Source: JBDIBA01 sp039812705
GTDB taxonomy: Bacteria > Actinomycetota > Acidimicrobiia > Acidimicrobiales > JBBSGY01
Reading direction: 5' to 3'
Assembly (NCBI GenBank): GCA_039812705.1
Contig: JBDIBA010000014.1
Coordinates: forward strand, 1-39,472
Length of the DNA stretch: 39,472 nucleotides
Shown: positions 6,460 through 14,647 of the stretch, piece by piece
Numbering within the stretch: the stretch's first letter is position 1
Layout: each line of letters starts with the position of its first letter
Program-made: the position numbers and the translations under genes
Notes under the pieces: model-generated
What the model saw: only the letters and a program-made list of their open reading frames with translations
Told to the model about the DNA's origin: nothing
Database searches by the model: none

Positions 6460-7786
6460 ACGGCGTTTGGCGGCAGCTGCCATGGTCATCATGGCTGGTC
6501 TACTTGGCTCCGTCATGCCTGCGTTTGCCACCTTGGGGGACTTCTACTATTACTCGGGTCCTGCCAGCTCAAGCCTTTACTGGGCGTTCGACGATGGGTC
6601 GGGGGCGACAGAGGATTGGTCTAATAAAGGTCGTCTCGGAACGGTGACGGCTGCTGATCCGCTTCGCCTTCAGCCAGGCGTAGACAGCGCGGACAACAAT
6701 TTCGCCTTCCAATTCAATGGTGCGGGAAGCGTCACCAGCCCAGATGTCTTCGCGCAAAGTGACACTTTTACCCAGATGGCTTGGGTCAAGACCACAAGCA
6801 CGACGGGTGGTTTCATCATGGGCCTTGCCTCGGCGAGCGGCGATCATGACCGGATGGTTTGGATTTCTGATGCAGGCCACATCTACGCAGGCGCCTATGA
6901 CAGTGGGTTCAACAGGTTGAGGTCCCCCGCCACTTACAACGACGGCCAATGGCACATCGTCGTTCAGACTTTGGGGCCTGACGGTTGGCATTTGTATGTC
7001 GACTCGTTCGAAGTCGACTCAGATTCCTCGGTGCACAACGCCGAGCCCTACCCAGGAACGCGGATGTTTGTGGCTGGTGGCTATTCCGAGTTTAATCACG
7101 CGCCTTTTGGTTGGGGCGTGGTCGACGACCCAACCAGTAGTTCGTACTTCAACGGCTCACTCGATGAAGTCGTCTATTTCCACGACAGTCAGAAATCCGC
7201 CGAGCAAATCAGGGACCTGTACAACCACGCAATGACTGAGCGCCGCGACGCGGATGTGAAAGGCGTGGTTGACCCAACGCTGACGTTCACGGTGGCAGGC
7301 GCAAGCGGCAGCTGCAACGGTGAAGCACAAAGCATGGGTGCCGACTCGACAGCGTCGACGGTCAACTTGGGTGCGGTCGACCAAGTTGCATTCAAGACGG
7401 CTGCTCAAAACTTAACTGTGGGCTCCAACGCGGCAAACGGTTGGTCGGTGTTTGTTCGGGCCAGCGCTCCAATGACAAGCAACACGGGTCACGCCATTGC
7501 CAGCGTTCCCGGAACTAACGCGATCCCCGCTGGTTTTCCGGCACTCGGAAGTGAAGGTTTTGGCTACACCACATCTGACTTGTCGCTATCTGACGGAACG
7601 GCCGACAGGTTCTTTAGTGGTTCGGCCCGGTGGGCTGCTTTTGCTGCGGGCAATGAAGTGATCGCCGACGAGAACGAGCCGACGTCATCAACAACCTGTG
7701 TTGGTTACCGCATGGGAGTTTCGCCAACCACCCCCGCCGGCGCTTACTCAACTCAGATCACCTACACGGTTGTTCCGCGTTTCTAG
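6455..7786 (+). CDS. Secreted LamG-type protein 1
   Basis: 443 aa from GTG 6455; the frame is open to GTG 6401, but starting at 6455 gives a textbook signal peptide (KRR, hydrophobic core, AFA cleavage near residue 25). The mature N-terminal half has concanavalin A-like/LamG features: FDDGSGATEDWS, TQMAWVKTTS, GWHLYVDS and SLDEVVYFHDS. The C-terminal half is a Ser/Thr/Gly-rich beta domain with SGSARWAAFA and an end TTPAGAYSTQITYTVVPRF. There is no sortase motif or anchor helix. A close paralogue lies at 20746-22092. It probably acts outside the cell, binding glycans or forming surface structure; the ligand is unknown. Its stop overlaps the marP stop inside the palindrome CTAGCTAG. Confidence 0.88.
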   Translation: MKRRLAAAAMVIMAGLLGSVMPAFATLGDFYYYSGPASSSLYWAFDDGSGATEDWSNKGRLGTVTAADPLRLQPGVDSADNNFAFQFNGAGSVTSPDVFAQSDTFTQMAWVKTTSTTGGFIMGLASASGDHDRMVWISDAGHIYAGAYDSGFNRLRSPATYNDGQWHIVVQTLGPDGWHLYVDSFEVDSDSSVHNAEPYPGTRMFVAGGYSEFNHAPFGWGVVDDPTSSSYFNGSLDEVVYFHDSQKSAEQIRDLYNHAMTERRDADVKGVVDPTLTFTVAGASGSCNGEAQSMGADSTASTVNLGAVDQVAFKTAAQNLTVGSNAANGWSVFVRASAPMTSNTGHAIASVPGTNAIPAGFPALGSEGFGYTTSDLSLSDGTADRFFSGSARWAAFAAGNEVIADENEPTSSTTCVGYRMGVSPTTPAGAYSTQITYTVVPRF

Positions 7787-8952
7787 CTAGCCAGACACTG
7801 ACCGGTTGAAACACCGTCTTGTCGCGGCGCGTTGAGTGCCGCGCGTAGCTCGTCGATGTCAAGTGCATATGCAACATCTGAGCGGTCTGGTGCAATGGCG
7901 AATGCAACACCGACGACTTCGCCAAACGGATTCACGAGCGCAGCGCCAGAGTCGCCTTGTCGCAAACTGGCTGAGAGAATCAAGATGTTGCGTCGCGTGG
8001 TTCGTTGGTCGTAGAGATCTCTACCCTGGGCGACCAGACGTTGACTGATGCGTGCGGGCGCAATCGCTAATTGGTCTTGTCCGTTCGGATGACCAAACAC
8101 GGCACCTTCGTCTTTGACATCTGCGCGTGCAAGTGGCAACGGCAGACCGTTAAACCGCGGAACAGAAAGCAATGCAAGGTCGCGGTTGGCGTCGAAATAA
8201 ACAACCGTTGCGTTGTAGTACTGACCATCGACGGACATGATGCGTGTTTCCCGCTCGCCCGCAACTACGTGTGCATTTGTCGCAATCAATTTGTTTCCAA
8301 CGACAAAGCCGCTTCCGCTTTGTGTGCGTTTGCACGCAACACCTTCGACCTTGACGGTGCTTCTGGAAACCGAGAACATCACTTCGTTTGATAACGCGAC
8401 CTTAACAGGCGCGGGTTCCAAATCAGGCGATCGACGCAGGTCGTCAAAGACTGTTGGAAATGAAGCGTCACTTGTTAGGTGACGCAGCGTTGTTGCAACG
8501 TTTGGTGGCAATGGCGCTGCAGAGTCAAGTGCGCCCGCTATTGCCGACGACCTGGCCATCGTGGAGAAAAACCCCGGAGTCATGCTCATTGTTGGCAGCA
8601 GCAACCAAAGAATTGCAACAACGCCAAACATGCCGGTTATTGCACCGGCGACTCTGTCGACAACACGCATGGGTCCATGGGGAACATTGGACGAAATGTG
8701 ACTGCCAACGAACACTCCAAGCATCTGTGCAAGTGCAGCAGACGCAAAGACAACAAAAACAACAACCATCAAGCGGGCGTTGATGCTGAGGTGTTCGATG
8801 GTTCCTGAAAAGGTCGGCAGCAAGCGCAGACCAAGCAAGGCTCCAGCCAACAGGAAGACCCAGCTGAGGACCCGTGTAACAAACCCAAGTCGATAGCCGC
8901 CCATTGCGGCGGTCACGAGAGCTATGACAAGAATCAGGTCGAGTGAGTTCAT
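7783..8952 (-). CDS. marP: MarP-like membrane serine protease (CvpA + trypsin domain)
   Basis: 389 aa. An N-terminal CvpA-type membrane region has four hydrophobic segments (about residues 5-23, 28-45, 61-83 and 100-120). A periplasmic chymotrypsin-fold protease follows, with catalytic H228 (TNAHVVAG), D258 (NRDLALL) and S335 (GDSGAAL). Cys207 and Cys386 match the cysteine pair that forms a disulfide in mycobacterial MarP. That enzyme is needed for acid and oxidative stress resistance and cleaves a peptidoglycan hydrolase. The ATG overlaps the trmI stop (ATGA, 8952-8949), so it is the last gene of the membrane/trmI operon. There is no PDZ domain, which argues against HtrA. Confidence 0.92.
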   Translation of the reverse strand: MNSLDLILVIALVTAAMGGYRLGFVTRVLSWVFLLAGALLGLRLLPTFSGTIEHLSINARLMVVVFVVFASAALAQMLGVFVGSHISSNVPHGPMRVVDRVAGAITGMFGVVAILWLLLPTMSMTPGFFSTMARSSAIAGALDSAAPLPPNVATTLRHLTSDASFPTVFDDLRRSPDLEPAPVKVALSNEVMFSVSRSTVKVEGVACKRTQSGSGFVVGNKLIATNAHVVAGERETRIMSVDGQYYNATVVYFDANRDLALLSVPRFNGLPLPLARADVKDEGAVFGHPNGQDQLAIAPARISQRLVAQGRDLYDQRTTRRNILILSASLRQGDSGAALVNPFGEVVGVAFAIAPDRSDVAYALDIDELRAALNAPRQDGVSTGQCLAS

Positions 8953-9731
8953 GCGTCTTGGGGTGTGATCAACCTGGCAGAAGTGAGAAAGCCCGTGTGG
9001 CCAACCATCCTGTGATTTGGGCGAACGGCTCGCCCCTCCACATACCAGCCTCGTTCCATGATTTCGGTGGTTTCGGTCATTGCAAAGGCTGTATCGGCGA
9101 ACGCTTGGTGCAGTTGACTGACTTGAATCATCGAGGGCAAGTAAGACACGAGGATGCCGCCGGGGTTGAGCGCTTTGAGTGCATGAGGCACCACGCGCCA
9201 GGGTTCGGGGAGGTCCAACACGATGCGGTCGTATGGGCCGTTGTCGATGCCCTCGTAAATGTCGCGCACCTCAACCGTGAAGTTCTCGGCCAGCTGAGCG
9301 CCGAGGTAGGCAGCAACGTTTTGTTGCGCCAACTCTGCAAAGTCTTCGCGAATCTCATAACCGTGAACACGAGCACCGGCTCGAACCATTGTCATGGACA
9401 GTGACCCAGAACCAACCCCTGCTTCGAGTACGCGCGCGCCGGGAAACAAGTCGGCCTTAATGAGAATTGGCCCCAAATCTTTCGGGTAAATAATCGTGGC
9501 GCCGCGCTTCATCTTCTTGACGAAGTCGCCGAGTGTCGGGCGCAGCACCATGTAACGCGCGCCGCCGGTTGTGCGTACAACGACTCCCTCGTCGTGGCCA
9601 ATCACGTCGCGTAAATCAATCGGCCCGGTGTGCGTGTGGTACTCCCCGGCTTCTTTGAGGGTTACCAAGTTGCGGCGATCCTTGCTGTCGACGAACAGCA
9701 CGGTTTCGCCCGGTGTCATCGGACGGCTCAT
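8949..9731 (-). CDS. trmI: tRNA (adenine-58-N1)-methyltransferase
   Basis: Makes m1A58 in the T-loop of tRNA using SAM. About 260 aa from ATG 9731. The frame is open to 9773, but that would overlap the upstream small gene, while MSRPMTPGETVLFVDSKDRR at 9731 is a typical N-terminus. The small N-terminal beta domain is followed by a Rossmann methyltransferase with motif I VLEAGVGSGSLS, an acidic loop GYEIRED, and DLPEPW at the catalytic site. In many actinobacteria trmI neighbours the proteasomal ATPase gene; here they are about 6 kb apart. It is coupled to marP by an ATGA overlap. Confidence 0.94.
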   Translation of the reverse strand: MSRPMTPGETVLFVDSKDRRNLVTLKEAGEYHTHTGPIDLRDVIGHDEGVVVRTTGGARYMVLRPTLGDFVKKMKRGATIIYPKDLGPILIKADLFPGARVLEAGVGSGSLSMTMVRAGARVHGYEIREDFAELAQQNVAAYLGAQLAENFTVEVRDIYEGIDNGPYDRIVLDLPEPWRVVPHALKALNPGGILVSYLPSMIQVSQLHQAFADTAFAMTETTEIMERGWYVEGRAVRPNHRMVGHTGFLTSARLITPQDA

Positions 9732-9747
9732 TGGTGGAAACCTGCGC

Positions 9748-9939
9748 TCAGCGAGATGTTGGATGCGAAACAACCAGTGTTTCGCCGTCTTTGAGCTTGT
9801 GCGTGTAAAGCGTCCGCGGGCCGGTACCGGTCACCTTTTGCAGAACGCGGCTGACGCCAAATGCAATTGCAATGGCAGTGAAAAACGGATTGCCGCCAAG
9901 CAAACCCCTATTGATTGCCAAACGCTTAAGGAACTTCAT
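9748..9939 (-). CDS. Small hypothetical protein, 63 aa
   Basis: Short basic N-terminus (MKFLKRLAINRG), one hydrophobic stretch (about residues 17-35) and a basic C-terminal part with GPRTLYTHKLKDGETLVV. It could be a single-pass or peripheral membrane protein. Its start overlaps the stop of the preceding 65-aa gene by ATGA (9939-9936), and it ends 16 nt before trmI. This supports it as a real, cotranslated member of the operon. No family is recognised with confidence. Confidence 0.7.
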   Translation of the reverse strand: MKFLKRLAINRGLLGGNPFFTAIAIAFGVSRVLQKVTGTGPRTLYTHKLKDGETLVVSHPTSR

Positions 9940-10133
9940 TCGCGACGAATCTCCACAACAGTTGTTTGCTTGCGCGCCTTGCGCTGACCAATGGCAAATG
10001 CAATGCCGACAGCAGTTGTGCTCAACAGTGTTCCGAGTGCAACGCCTGCAGGCTTTGCGGCTCCTGCGGTTGAGTCAACCTCGGTTTGCAGTTGGCGAAG
10101 TTTTGCTTCAATGTCCTTGCGCTGAATGCTCAT
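9936..10133 (-). CDS. Small membrane-associated protein, 65 aa
   Basis: The N-terminal helix MSIQRKDIEAKLRQLQTEVD is followed by one hydrophobic segment (about residues 29-48) and a basic tail QRKARKQTTVVEIRRE. This layout resembles the small DUF3618-like proteins that accompany holin-superfamily genes in actinobacteria, but sequence similarity could not be verified. Both ends overlap the neighbours by 4 nt (ATGA), which strongly supports translation. It is probably anchored in the cytoplasmic membrane. Confidence 0.72.
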   Translation of the reverse strand: MSIQRKDIEAKLRQLQTEVDSTAGAAKPAGVALGTLLSTTAVGIAFAIGQRKARKQTTVVEIRRE

Positions 10134-10543
10134 TGACCAGCCACCGCGTTTTGACGTGCTTCACGCGCCCTGGCTTCGCGTGCTTCGCGGAGGTTTTCCT
10201 CTGCGCGTTCATGTTGACGCTTCTTCGAGCGGCGCTTGTCGGCACCGATTGCATAACCAGCAAGTGCAATAACCGCCAAGCAGGCAAGCAGTGTCAACAG
10301 GTATGGAGCCCACGTGAGATGGCCGGTAAATGTCGAGCCTGTCTCATTTTGGAGCGCTCGCAAGATTGCAAGTGACCACAGCACAAAACCAATTGAAAGG
10401 GCGGCCGTTCCAGCAACGCCGAACGCAATGTAGCGACCCAGTCCCTTGAGTGGATCGAGCGTTTCTTGTTTCGCGTAATTGATGGTGAGGTCTTTGAGCT
10501 CGACCAACAAGGTTGGAATTGATTTGTCGCGCTTACCGAACAT
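10130..10543 (-). CDS. Phage holin superfamily III-like membrane protein
   Basis: 137 aa. An N-terminal amphipathic segment with LLVELKDLTINYAKQE precedes two transmembrane helices (about residues 37-62 and 78-100). The tail is long, charged and Arg/Glu/Ala-rich, and looks helical. The pattern matches the actinobacterial 'phage_holin_3_6' proteins, which are chromosomal and usually unrelated to lysis. AGGAGG 8 nt before ATG 10543 is the strongest Shine-Dalgarno in this operon. It heads the tight run holin-like, 65 aa, 63 aa, trmI, marP. The role is unknown; an envelope function is inferred from topology and from PBP4 and MarP nearby. Confidence 0.8.
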   Translation of the reverse strand: MFGKRDKSIPTLLVELKDLTINYAKQETLDPLKGLGRYIAFGVAGTAALSIGFVLWSLAILRALQNETGSTFTGHLTWAPYLLTLLACLAVIALAGYAIGADKRRSKKRQHERAEENLREAREARAREARQNAVAGQ

Positions 10544-10617
10544 CGGTGGGCCTCCTGAAAGGTGTCGGCGACGAATCTATGCGCTGCGTGGCCCAACGTG
10601 GGTTCATTATTTGGTTA

Positions 10618-12114
10618 CTAGCGATTTGCCCGCTGGATTCCAGCGCCGAACTGCTCTGATGATTTCCCGCTCAATCCCTGGGCAAGCGCCACGGCAACCG
10701 CGTCTTCGAGTCGGCGAGAGGGTTCCAGCAGGGCTCCGTTTGTCATTACGCAGAAACGAAGCGCTTGACGGTTTTCGGGTTTGACCCATCCCGTGAGTGC
10801 GCTGACTTCGGCCAGGGTTCCGGTCTTGGCCTGAACTTTGCCGATCGCCGCTGAGCCAGCCATGCGGTCCTGCAAAGTTCCTGACTCCCCCGCTCGCGGC
10901 AGTCCTTGCAAGATGGCGTCCCTTGTCTTTTCGTGACTAAGAACGTCGTCCAAAAGGTCACATGAGGCGCGGTCGTTTCTGTCCAAACCAGAGCCGTCGA
11001 CAGCGACAAACGAATTGCCGTGCGGCGAGATCTTTTTGACGAACTCGGTCACGGCTGCTGCGCCTGCGGCCGTCGTCCCCTGCTGGCTCGTCATGAATCC
11101 GATGTTTTTGAGGAGGACTTCTGCTGTGGTGTTGTCGCTGTGGGTGAGCATCTCAGAAACGGCTTCTTGGACAGTCACGGACTGAACCTTGCCCAACTCT
11201 TCGAGACCATCGGGGGCTTTAGCGGCCCGGGATTGTCCGCCAACTTGAATGCCGCGGCTCGCAAGGGCTGCCTTCAGTAGGTCTGCGCTGTTCTTGGTCG
11301 GGTCCGGGGAAGGAAAGCGTCCGCCGATGAAGCGCACGTAACCCTGGTTCACATTCAGTGCTGAAATTGCGCCAACTTGTCCTGACGTTGCATATGCGGG
11401 CGACCAGGTCGGAATGGAAACTTGGTTGTCAAAGCGAGTGTCGTCGCCAATGATTGACCCGTTGATTCGGGTTATTCGGCGTTGAGCAATTGCGTCGGCA
11501 AGTGCGTCGAACGATGACGTGGGTGTGCCCGGTTGAAGGGTCGCGGCGAACTGGCTTGTCGTGAGGAGCGGGTCTCCGCCGCCAATTATGAACAGGTCTC
11601 CGTTGATTGTTCCGCTGTCATCGGGTGTTTTGGACTTGGCTGTTGTTTCAAATCGAGTTTGCGGACCAAGCAGTTCAAGTGCCGCAGCTGCCGTAACCAG
11701 CTTGAGCGATGACGCAGGAATCATTGCGGAATCTGCGTTGCGGTTCATCAAGTCGTAACCGTCGCGGTTTACCGAAATGCTGACCGCGGAACTTCCGAGA
11801 CCCTTATTGCTGGCCATCAGTGCGTTGATGGATGCGCGGATTGCCTGGTCTTGGTCTGCTGTTGCCAATGCCTCTGGCAGTCGACGAGGGTCAAGCGCAT
11901 CTGCTTGAAGCGCGTGAACATCTTGTGTTGCAGATTCAGAAGGTTCGCCGGTGAGGCGAAGGGCCGCCGAAAACATGCACAGCAAGCCAATGAGCGCCAA
12001 GCCGAGTGCGGCTGCGCGACGAAGGGTTGTCGAATCAACGGCGTCGGGCAAAGGTGCGAACCGCGCACGTCGATATGCCGCTGGATCGAAATGACTGCCA
12101 CTCACGGCGCGCAC
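10618..12114 (-). CDS. dacB: D-Ala-D-Ala carboxypeptidase/endopeptidase, PBP4 (S13) family
   Basis: Trims or opens peptidoglycan cross-links outside the membrane. 498 aa from GTG 12114. GTG 12105 is an alternative, with a TACCGT box 7 nt upstream that would suit leaderless initiation. A cytoplasmic basic stretch and a signal anchor (about residues 33-53) precede the penicillin-binding domain. Active-site motifs are S135-S-L-K138 (SxxK), S326-D-N328 (SxN) and K430-T-G432. The long insertion between the first two motifs is typical of S13 enzymes. It lies 74 nt upstream of the holin-like gene on the same strand. Confidence 0.93.
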   Translation of the reverse strand: MRAVSGSHFDPAAYRRARFAPLPDAVDSTTLRRAAALGLALIGLLCMFSAALRLTGEPSESATQDVHALQADALDPRRLPEALATADQDQAIRASINALMASNKGLGSSAVSISVNRDGYDLMNRNADSAMIPASSLKLVTAAAALELLGPQTRFETTAKSKTPDDSGTINGDLFIIGGGDPLLTTSQFAATLQPGTPTSSFDALADAIAQRRITRINGSIIGDDTRFDNQVSIPTWSPAYATSGQVGAISALNVNQGYVRFIGGRFPSPDPTKNSADLLKAALASRGIQVGGQSRAAKAPDGLEELGKVQSVTVQEAVSEMLTHSDNTTAEVLLKNIGFMTSQQGTTAAGAAAVTEFVKKISPHGNSFVAVDGSGLDRNDRASCDLLDDVLSHEKTRDAILQGLPRAGESGTLQDRMAGSAAIGKVQAKTGTLAEVSALTGWVKPENRQALRFCVMTNGALLEPSRRLEDAVAVALAQGLSGKSSEQFGAGIQRANR

Positions 12115-12123
12115 GGTAGTGGT

Positions 12124-12129
12124 TAGGTT
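12124..12129 (+). promoter_or_regulatory. Candidate leaderless -10 box
   Basis: TAGGTT ends 8 nt before GTG 12138 of the following hypothetical gene. It fits the TANNNT pattern seen before several genes here, but a single hexamer is weak evidence. Confidence 0.3.
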
Positions 12130-12137
12130 TGGCGGTC

Positions 12138-12527
12138 GTGGACATCCTTTCTGCTCTTTTCATCGAAAACTTCAACATGCGCCAGGCTCCTGGTCCAGCC
12201 ACGCGGATCGACATGTCTGGTGTGATGTTTTCAATGGCTGCTCCGCAGCCCGTTCCCGTGACCATCGAACCTCACCTCTTGGTGTTGGTGCGTTGCCACG
12301 AAGAGGAGTCCGGCAACGCCGTTCTTGAAGCCGTGTTCCGTAACGAGGCGGGCGAGCAAGTGGCCCGCAGCGTCATGCCATTTCAGGTGGAGCCGGGCAA
12401 GTTCGGGTTTCGGTTGGTCCGCGGCGAACTGACCTATGAGGACTATGGGACGATCGAAGCCCACGTTCGCTTGGATAAGGGCGAATTCGTTCGGGTACCT
12501 CTAACTTTGCTGCCGCCTGCCGAATAG
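12138..12527 (+). CDS. Conserved-looking hypothetical protein, about 129 aa
   Basis: Soluble beta-rich protein. It begins DILSALFIENFNMRQAP and has strands such as HLLVLVRCHEEE and GTIEAHVRL. The layout recalls the DUF6941-type family of short uncharacterised bacterial proteins, but this is a resemblance only. GTG 12138 is chosen over TTG 12129 because it removes three extra residues and follows a TAGGTT box. It is divergent from the PBP4 gene and 119 nt upstream of tkt in the same direction. No catalytic motif is visible. Confidence 0.75.
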   Translation: MDILSALFIENFNMRQAPGPATRIDMSGVMFSMAAPQPVPVTIEPHLLVLVRCHEEESGNAVLEAVFRNEAGEQVARSVMPFQVEPGKFGFRLVRGELTYEDYGTIEAHVRLDKGEFVRVPLTLLPPAE

Positions 12528-12646
12528 CAGCTGAGCAACTGGGTCAACCCTTGGGTAAATCGGTTCAGTATTTAACGTGGGCGCTGACTACCGAAATCGA
12601 CCCTGTTGCCCTGATAAATGCCCAGATCATGGATAGGGTTCGGCAC

Positions 12647-14623
12647 ATGAGCAACCAAGACCTAGAGCAACTGGGTATCAACGTCATTCGAGGCCTGGCT
12701 ATGGACGCGCCTGCGCACGCCAAGTCGGGCCACCCGGGCACGGCAATGGCACTGGCCCCACTCGCCCACACCCTTTGGACGCGGGTCATGAAGTACGACG
12801 CCAGCAACCCGCAATGGCCAGATCGTGACCGTTTCATCCTTTCGGTCGGTCACGCTTCAATCCTTCTTTATTCGATGATGCACCTGAGCGGTACGGAACT
12901 CAGCCTTGACGACCTGAAGGCATTCCGCACAACTGGCTCAAAGACTCCCGGCCACCCCGAGATCCACCACACTCCCGGCATTGACGTAACCACCGGTCCG
13001 CTCGGCCAGGGAATTGCCAACAGCGTTGGTATGGCCGTTGCAGAGCGTTACTTGCGTGCCAAGTTCAGCCCAGAAATCTGCGACCACCACACCTTTGTTA
13101 TCTGCGGTGACGGCGACCTCCAAGAGGGCATCAGCCACGAGGCCGCTTCACTTGCCGGGCACCTCGGCTTGGGTCGACTGGTCGCTGTTTACGACGACAA
13201 CAAGATTTCAATTGACGGTTCAACAGACCTGTCATTCACCGATGACACGGCCAAGCGTTTTGAGGCCTATGGCTGGGACGTTGACCAAGTAGGTGAAATC
13301 GCCAACGACTGCGATGCCCTTGAGGCAGCTTTGCGCCGCGGTATGGCAAATGAAGACAAGCCAACGCTGATTGTCATGCGGAGCCACATTGGTTACCCGG
13401 CTCCAAACATGACCGACAGCCCCAAGGCACACGGAGACCCCTTTAACCCTGAGGAAATTGCAGCCACCAAGGAAATCCTTGGCTTGCCTGCAAACGAGTC
13501 ATTCTGGGTTCCAGACGAAGTCCTCAACATGTACCGCGAAGCTGGTTTGCGCGGTGCAGAAAAGCGCAAGGCTTGGACTGCTGCCAAGGAAGCTTCGCCG
13601 CAGAAGGCAGAGATTGAAGCGGCGCTTAACGATGCACCGGTTGCAGGTTGGGAACAAAAGCTTCCGACGTGGCAGGCAGATGCAAAGCCGATTGCAACCC
13701 GTGCGGCCATTGGTGAGGTCATCAATGCAACGCTTGATTCCATCCCGGGCTTGATCTCTGGCGCTGCTGACCTCACGGGCAACACCGGCACCAAGCTGAC
13801 CGGCGAACACATCGACCAGCAGTGCAAGGAACACCCAGACGGCCAGCAGCTTTACTACGGCATTCGTGAACACGGAATGGCCGCGGCAATGGTTGGAATG
13901 GCCTACCACGGCGGCGTCTTGCCGGTTGGTGGAACGTTCTTCTGCTTCTACGACTACATGAAGCCTGCAGTTCGTCTTGCAGCACTTGGTGAAGCGCGAA
14001 CCATCTTCAACTGGACGCACGACTCTGTTGGTTTGGGCCAAGACGGTCCAACCCACCAACCGATTGAACAGTTGGCAGCAGCACGTGCAACTCCTCGGCT
14101 CAATGTCATGCGCCCTGCAGACGCAAACGAAACTGCACATGCGTTTCGCATTGCAGTGAACCACAACGGCCCCACCGGCCTTGTGCTCAGCCGTCAAAAC
14201 CTCCCCGTTCTTGAAGGAACTGCCGATGCCTTTGAAGGTGTCGACAAGGGCGGCTACGTATTGGTGGACACCGACGGTGACCCCGATGTCGTGCTTCTTG
14301 GAACAGGCAGTGAAGTGTCGGTCTGTGTAGAAGCAGCAAAGGCACTTGCCGAAGACGACATCAACGCGCGCGTTGTTTCACTCCCCTCTTGGAACCGTTT
14401 CGAAGAAGCCGGGTCTGATTACCAAGACGAAGTGCTTCCGCCCGAAGTACCCGTGTTGAGTGTTGAAGCAGCGTCCTCTTTTGGATGGGCACGCTGGGCC
14501 GACGCACACGTTTCCATTGACACCTTTGGTGATTCCGGCCCCGGCGAAGAGCTAATGGTCAAGTTTGGTTTCACTGCTGACAACGTTGCAAGCCGCGCCA
14601 AAGAGCTGCTTGCGGACTCCTAA
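12647..14623 (+). CDS. tkt: Transketolase
   Basis: Thiamine-diphosphate enzyme that moves two-carbon units between sugar phosphates in the non-oxidative pentose-phosphate pathway. 658 aa from ATG 12647, supported by AGGG 8 nt upstream. The frame is open to 12551, but the extra 32 residues are not family-like. Visible are SGHPG (His29), the TPP-binding GDGDLQEG (from residue 154) ending in YDDN, and a pyrimidine-binding region with GIREHGMAAAMVGMAYHGG. It is the first gene of tkt-tal-pgi-gnd-zwf-opcA. The 24-nt gap to tal supports one transcript. Confidence 0.97.
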   Translation: MSNQDLEQLGINVIRGLAMDAPAHAKSGHPGTAMALAPLAHTLWTRVMKYDASNPQWPDRDRFILSVGHASILLYSMMHLSGTELSLDDLKAFRTTGSKTPGHPEIHHTPGIDVTTGPLGQGIANSVGMAVAERYLRAKFSPEICDHHTFVICGDGDLQEGISHEAASLAGHLGLGRLVAVYDDNKISIDGSTDLSFTDDTAKRFEAYGWDVDQVGEIANDCDALEAALRRGMANEDKPTLIVMRSHIGYPAPNMTDSPKAHGDPFNPEEIAATKEILGLPANESFWVPDEVLNMYREAGLRGAEKRKAWTAAKEASPQKAEIEAALNDAPVAGWEQKLPTWQADAKPIATRAAIGEVINATLDSIPGLISGAADLTGNTGTKLTGEHIDQQCKEHPDGQQLYYGIREHGMAAAMVGMAYHGGVLPVGGTFFCFYDYMKPAVRLAALGEARTIFNWTHDSVGLGQDGPTHQPIEQLAAARATPRLNVMRPADANETAHAFRIAVNHNGPTGLVLSRQNLPVLEGTADAFEGVDKGGYVLVDTDGDPDVVLLGTGSEVSVCVEAAKALAEDDINARVVSLPSWNRFEEAGSDYQDEVLPPEVPVLSVEAASSFGWARWADAHVSIDTFGDSGPGEELMVKFGFTADNVASRAKELLADS

Positions 14624-14647
14624 ACAATCACGAGGATTCAAGAGAAC

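Noticed and set aside
7783..8952. HtrA/DegP-type protease
   Set aside because: There is no PDZ domain, and four N-terminal CvpA-like helices precede the protease domain, which is the MarP arrangement.
10130..10543. Prophage remnant suggested by a holin-like protein
   Set aside because: No endolysin, terminase, integrase or other phage gene nearby. Proteins of this superfamily are common chromosomal genes in actinobacteria, and this one sits in a housekeeping operon.
13499..14197. 232-aa minus-strand frame inside tkt
   Set aside because: Antisense shadow of transketolase; cysteine- and arginine-rich translation without family features or start signals.
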